The notes under the pieces were generated by a model. That model searched no databases, was not told the DNA's origin, and was given only the letters and a program-made list of their open reading frames with translations. Shown piece by piece: positions 5,468 to 8,770 of a stretch of DNA of 8,770 nt. Location: assembly GCA_017559685.1 (NCBI GenBank), contig JAFYQY010000019.1:1-8770 (forward strand). Direction: 5' to 3'. A program made the translations under genes and the position numbers. Source of the stretch: Alistipes sp. (GTDB lineage Bacteria > Bacteroidota > Bacteroidia > Bacteroidales > Rikenellaceae). Positions within the stretch are counted from its first letter, which is position 1. The number at the start of each line of letters is the position of its first letter.

Positions 5468-6565
5468 CTATAACCTTTTTGCCAAAATTTCCATAAAGTC
5501 GATACCGACCTCGATGGCCTCCTCGCTTGGGGCGAAGGTTGAGGTGTGGCTACGACCAGCCTCGGTGCCAACACCAAGACGGTAGAAGAGCGACGGATAC
5601 TCTACGCAGTAGAAACCAAAGTCCTCCGAGGTATATCGCTTCTCGAGCATCTTTGTGGTTGCGCCCATTTCGGTGGCGAGAGCTATGGCTTTATCGACCA
5701 ACTTCTCGTCGCTCACTACGGCAGGGTAGCCGTGGTTTATATCGACCTCGGTCGAGGTGCCAAACTTCGCATCTACCGACTGTGCTGCCGCCTCGATGAT
5801 GTGCCAAACAGTGCGACGGTGCTCCTCGCTGAAGCAGCGCAAAGTGCCCTCCAAATAGACCTCGTCGGGTATTACGTTTGTGGCTCCGTCAGCAACGATT
5901 TTGCCAATCGAAAGCACGGTATTCTCGTCGTTTACGGCGTTCAAAATCGTTACAAGGTGCGACGCTGCAACCACCGTGTCGGTCAGGTTCTGACGCATAG
6001 CGGCGTGACCGCCCTTGCCACGTACACGGAAACGCAACTCGTCGTTACCCGCCATAAATTCGCCATTGCAGAAGCCCAACTCGCCAACCTCCAAGCCACT
6101 GTCGGTGTGCTCGCCAACCACAGCAACTACGTTGTAATCGGCAAATGGCTTCTCTTGTAAAACCTTCGATGCGCCACCGGGGTTGCACTCCTCGCCCGGT
6201 TGGAAAAGTCCGAAGATTGTACCCTCGAAATCTCGCTTCTCGGCCAAGCGAAGCAGTGTTCCATACAACACCGCAGCGTGGATGTCGTGACCGCAAGCGT
6301 GCATTATGCCACTATTCTCCGAGGCATACTCCAGGTTGGTCTGCTCCTCGATTGGGAGTGCGTCGATATCGGCTCTCAGGACAATCGCCTTCGAGAGGTC
6401 GCCCTTGCCCTCAATCTTCGCCAAAACACCCGTCTCGGCTATGCGTGAGTGCGAAATGCCAGCCTCGTCGAGGCGCTGCTCGATATATTGTGCGCTCTGC
6501 ACCTCCTCGAACGAGAGCTCGGGGTGGCGGTGCAGATGTCTGCGAAATTCTACTGCGGTAATCAT
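5468..6565 (-). CDS. M20-family metallo-amidohydrolase (N-acyl amino acid / peptide hydrolase)
   Basis: 365 aa, typical of the M20D amidohydrolases (hippurate hydrolase / IAA-amino acid hydrolase type), which cleave the amide bond of N-acyl amino acids using two metal ions. Visible motifs: HRHPELSFEE (12-21), LRADIDALPIEE (63-74), MHACGHDIHAA (88-98), FQPGEECNPGGA (121-132), VVGEHTD (149-155) and RSHTSTFAP (338-346). Likely metal ligands are C91, H93, E126, H153 and H340; E125 is the probable general base. GHAAM (186-190) begins the lid/dimerisation domain. No signal peptide, so cytosolic. The start ATG overlaps the upstream stop as ATGA, indicating translational coupling to the cyclotransferase. 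The exact substrate cannot be read from sequence. Confidence 0.93.
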   Translation of the reverse strand: MITAVEFRRHLHRHPELSFEEVQSAQYIEQRLDEAGISHSRIAETGVLAKIEGKGDLSKAIVLRADIDALPIEEQTNLEYASENSGIMHACGHDIHAAVLYGTLLRLAEKRDFEGTIFGLFQPGEECNPGGASKVLQEKPFADYNVVAVVGEHTDSGLEVGELGFCNGEFMAGNDELRFRVRGKGGHAAMRQNLTDTVVAASHLVTILNAVNDENTVLSIGKIVADGATNVIPDEVYLEGTLRCFSEEHRRTVWHIIEAAAQSVDAKFGTSTEVDINHGYPAVVSDEKLVDKAIALATEMGATTKMLEKRYTSEDFGFYCVEYPSLFYRLGVGTEAGRSHTSTFAPSEEAIEVGIDFMEILAKRL

Positions 6566-7371
6566 TGCGCTATAAGTTTGATTTCGAATAGTTTACTCCA
6601 ATTTTTGCCCGTAACGAAGATACGCTTTGTCGCCTTGTCGTAGGCGATGCCGTTCAAGACGTCGGTCTTGCTGTCGTACTCCGTCTCGGGGAGGATGCCC
6701 GTAAGGTCTACAACGCCCTCGACAACTCCGTTTGCGGGGTTGATTATAACGATGTAGTTGGTGGTGTAGACGTTAGCCCAAATTTTGCCCTCGATCCACT
6801 CCAACTCGTTGAGGTTTTGCAACGACTCGCCACGCATAGTTACGCTGAAGCGACGCTCCTGCTTGAGGGTTGCGGGGTTGAGTATGCGGATAGAGTGCGT
6901 TCCGTCCGACATATAGAGCTTCTCGCCATCGGATGTTAAGCCCCAACCTTCGCCCTTATAAGTGTGAGTGTCAAGGTGTTCGAGCGTCTTTCGGTCGTAG
7001 GTGTGCAACCTGCCGTTGAGCCAGGTTAACTGATAAATTTTATTGCCCAAAACGGTTATTCCCTCGCCAAATTCATTGTGCGCATTTGCTCTCGATTGCA
7101 ACGCCTTACCCGAGGCGAGGTCGGTGCGGAGAATGCGTGAATGACCGTACTCGCCCGTGCCCTCCCACAACTCGCCATCGACGAACTGCAAACCCTGCGT
7201 ATAGCTTGTACGCAAGTGGGGGTGCTCTGCAACTACCTGGTAGGTGTAGAACTGCGGCTCAACAAGCCTCGACGCCGAGTTTTGGCTCTGCGAGGAGGTG
7301 TTGCGCTTTTGTGCTCCACCACACGCTACGAGTGCGGTAAGAGCTATAAGTATGGTCACAAAATGCTTCAT
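6562..7371 (-). CDS. Glutaminyl-peptide cyclotransferase, lipoprotein (glutamine cyclotransferase family)
   Basis: 269 aa. Enzymes of this beta-propeller family, related to papaya latex QC, convert N-terminal Gln of peptides to pyroglutamate with release of ammonia. The N-terminus is a lipoprotein signal: MKHF, hydrophobic ILIALTALVA, then C17 followed by GG, and a Ser/Gln-rich tether (21-37), so the enzyme is exported and lipid-anchored. Family motifs in order: YTQGLQF (57-63), LWEGTGEYG (68-76, E70 a candidate catalytic Glu), FGEGITVL (101-108), LTWLNG (115-120), GEGWGLTSDG (140-149), MSDGT (154-158), LNELEWIEGKIWANV (187-201) and LNGIAYDKATKRIFVTGK (239-256). It precedes and overlaps the M20 gene by 4 nt. 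The pairing suggests joint peptide or modified amino acid metabolism, but the proteins are probably in different compartments. Confidence 0.94.
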   Translation of the reverse strand: MKHFVTILIALTALVACGGAQKRNTSSQSQNSASRLVEPQFYTYQVVAEHPHLRTSYTQGLQFVDGELWEGTGEYGHSRILRTDLASGKALQSRANAHNEFGEGITVLGNKIYQLTWLNGRLHTYDRKTLEHLDTHTYKGEGWGLTSDGEKLYMSDGTHSIRILNPATLKQERRFSVTMRGESLQNLNELEWIEGKIWANVYTTNYIVIINPANGVVEGVVDLTGILPETEYDSKTDVLNGIAYDKATKRIFVTGKNWSKLFEIKLIAQ

Positions 7372-7378
7372 ATCTCCG

Positions 7379-7386
7379 CAAAGTTA
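7379..7386 (-). promoter_or_regulatory. Candidate -7 box for the cyclotransferase-M20 operon
   Basis: The minus strand reads TAACTTTG, a full TAnnTTTG match, followed by CGGAGAT and the ATG at 7371. It is the only such match on this strand in the intergenic region. RNA would start at or within a few bases of the ATG, so the mRNA might be leaderless. No clear -33 TTTG is seen at 19-21 bp, so it may be fortuitous. Confidence 0.35.
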
Positions 7387-7427
7387 ATAAAATTAACTGC
7401 AATACGTGATAAATGGAGAAAAATTAT

Positions 7428-7435
7428 TATCTTTG
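7428..7435 (+). promoter_or_regulatory. Candidate -7 box for tig
   Basis: TATCTTTG matches TAnnTTTG and lies 49 nt before the tig ATG, giving a predicted leader of about 43 nt that is A-rich and lacks a Shine-Dalgarno sequence, as is usual in Bacteroidetes. The -33 region does not show a TTTG. The same TATCTTTGCA string occurs in the candidate rnr promoter. Confidence 0.5.
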
Positions 7436-7484
7436 CACGAAATTTTGACGAAAAGTAAACAAACAAAATAATAAATCAAACACT

Positions 7485-8770
7485 ATGAACATTACAAAGG
7501 TAGAGAAAGAGCAGGGTGCAGCATTGCTTCGCATCGTTGTTGAGGAGAGCGATTATGCAGCTGAGGTTGAGAAGATGCTTCGTGACTACAAGCGCAAGGC
7601 TAACATTCCAGGATTCCGTCAGGGTATGGTTCCTATGGGCGTAATCAAGAAGATGTACGGCAAGGGTGCAGTAGCAGAGCAGGCTTACCGCAAGGCTTCG
7701 AATGCAGCATTCGAGTATTTGCAGAGCGAGAAGATTGACTACATCGGTGACGTTATTCCAGCTGAGGAGCAGGGTGACTTCGATTTCGAGAACAACACAA
7801 CTCACGAGTTCGTATTCGAGTACGGTGTAGCTCCAAAGTATGACGTTACACTCACTGCAAAGGATAAGGTTACCTACCACAAGATTAAGATCGACAAGAA
7901 GATGCACGAGTCGTTCCTCGACAACTACCTCCGTCGCTACGGTCAGTTGAAGGATGTAGATAAGGTGAAGAAGGACGAGGCTCTCAACGTAACTCTCGAC
8001 AATGGCGAGATTCGTATCGAGGAGGCTTACGTAGGTCTTATCTCGATGTCGGACGAGGAGCGCAAGCCATTCATCGGCAAGAAGGTTGGCTACAAGACTG
8101 AGGTTAATGTAAACGAGCTTTACAAGAACCCATCGCAGCGTGCTTCGATCCTCGGCGTTAAGGAGGCAGAGTTGGAGGGTATCAACCCTGTATTCTCGTT
8201 GGAGATCACTAAGATTCGTCAGTTCGCTAACCCAGAGTTGAACGAGGAGTTCTTCAAGATGGCATTCCCAGAGGGTAACGTAACTAACGCAGAGCAGCTC
8301 GACGCATATATCGATGCACAGATCGAGGCTGAGTTGAAGCGTGAGAGCGACTACCTCTTCACATTCGCAGTTCGTGACTTCTTGATCGAGAAGGCAGGTT
8401 TGGCTATGCCAACTGAGTTTATGAAGCGTTGGCTCTATACTATCAACGAGGGTAAGTTCACTATGGAGGATATCGAGAAGGACTTCGAGTCGTTCCTCAA
8501 GATGTTCACTTGGAACTACATCCAGCGTCGTGTAATCGAGGCTGAGGAGATTAAGGTATCGGCTGAGGAGGCTAAGGCAGAGGCAAAGGTGTTTGCTGCA
8601 GCTCAGTTCGCTCAGTACGGTATGCCTAACGCTCCAGAGGAGATGCTCGAGAACTTCGCTAAGAACATCCTCGAGAACAAGGAGCAGAACCAGAAGATTT
8701 ACGAGAAGCTCTACGAGCAGAAGGTTGTTGAGTCGGTTAGCTCGAAGGTGAAGGTTACTGAGAAGGCTAT
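7485..8770 (+). CDS. tig: Trigger factor, 3'-truncated by the window
   Basis: 428 codons are visible with no stop, so only the C-terminus is missing (trigger factors are about 430-460 aa). Trigger factor is the ribosome-bound chaperone at the exit tunnel. The ribosome-docking signature is intact as IPGFRQGMVP (41-50) within the N-terminal domain (1-115). Residues about 140-245 occupy the place of the FKBP-type prolyl isomerase domain but lack recognisable FKBP active-site motifs. Residues from about 250 form the helical, Glu/Lys-rich chaperone arms (PELNEEFFKMAFPEG at 250-264). ATG 7485 is chosen because MNITKVEK is the normal trigger factor beginning in this phylum. Codon use is strongly biased to GAG, AAG, GCT and TTC, as in rpsP, fitting high expression. 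It is divergent from the cyclotransferase operon. Confidence 0.96.
   Translation, partial: MNITKVEKEQGAALLRIVVEESDYAAEVEKMLRDYKRKANIPGFRQGMVPMGVIKKMYGKGAVAEQAYRKASNAAFEYLQSEKIDYIGDVIPAEEQGDFDFENNTTHEFVFEYGVAPKYDVTLTAKDKVTYHKIKIDKKMHESFLDNYLRRYGQLKDVDKVKKDEALNVTLDNGEIRIEEAYVGLISMSDEERKPFIGKKVGYKTEVNVNELYKNPSQRASILGVKEAELEGINPVFSLEITKIRQFANPELNEEFFKMAFPEGNVTNAEQLDAYIDAQIEAELKRESDYLFTFAVRDFLIEKAGLAMPTEFMKRWLYTINEGKFTMEDIEKDFESFLKMFTWNYIQRRVIEAEEIKVSAEEAKAEAKVFAAAQFAQYGMPNAPEEMLENFAKNILENKEQNQKIYEKLYEQKVVESVSSKVKVTEKA

Noticed and set aside
5546..6160. 204-codon plus-strand frame opposite the M20 gene
   Set aside because: The M20 reading on the minus strand has every metal-ligand motif; the plus frame has no recognisable features.
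7476..7907. 143-codon minus-strand frame opposite the start of tig
   Set aside because: It is a Leu/Val/Cys-rich translation produced by the biased GAG/AAG codons of tig; trigger factor is unambiguous.

Overview
The window looks like chromosomal DNA of a member of the Bacteroidota, most likely order Bacteroidales. The evidence is a Bacteroidetes-type ribosomal protein S16 with a long Ala/Glu-rich tail followed by rimM, several promoter-like TAnnTTTG (-7) boxes, start codons with little Shine-Dalgarno sequence, and protein sequences (RNase R, MqnC, trigger factor) that read like that phylum. A Rikenellaceae/Alistipes-like gut organism is plausible, but that is inference. Most of the window is ordinary housekeeping DNA of moderate GC; one island at about 4.38-5.46 kb is clearly AT-richer and repeat-rich.

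Layout. (1) 1-935, plus strand: the 3' part of rpsP, then rimM (ribosome protein plus 30S maturation factor), closed by a perfect 19-bp stem-loop terminator. (2) 936-1116: a gene-free gap holding a 30-codon minus-strand ORF that may belong to a dispersed repeat, and an 11-bp direct repeat. (3) 1117-4371, minus strand: rnr (RNase R) followed 3 nt later by mqnC (radical SAM enzyme of the futalosine menaquinone route), probably one transcript. (4) 4372-4770: about 400 bp without a gene but full of structure: nonamer repeats, heptamer repeats next to an rnr -7 box, and a 160-180 bp inverted array of AATGGCA decamers with small stem-loops between them and 9-bp direct repeats at its flanks. (5) 4733-5448, plus strand: a good Bacteroides-type promoter, a roughly 280-nt leader that starts with a cUUCGg-capped hairpin and contains further nested helices, a 120-aa zinc-ribbon/two-TM membrane protein of unknown function, and a perfect 13-bp terminator shared with the convergent neighbour. 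(6) 5468-7371, minus strand: a lipoprotein glutaminyl-peptide cyclotransferase and an M20 amidohydrolase coupled by an ATGA overlap. (7) 7485-end, plus strand: trigger factor, truncated by the window edge.

How the genes relate. rpsP/rimM serve ribosome assembly, tig serves nascent-chain folding and rnr serves structured-RNA decay; these are core functions. mqnC serves respiratory quinone synthesis. The cyclotransferase/M20 pair processes peptides or N-acyl amino acids. The least explained piece is the 4.4-5.45 kb island. Its promoter, structured leader, zinc-ribbon membrane protein and terminator form a self-contained unit that may be an accessory acquisition or a structured RNA locus. I did not find a clear defence system, CRISPR array, tRNA, rRNA or intact insertion sequence.
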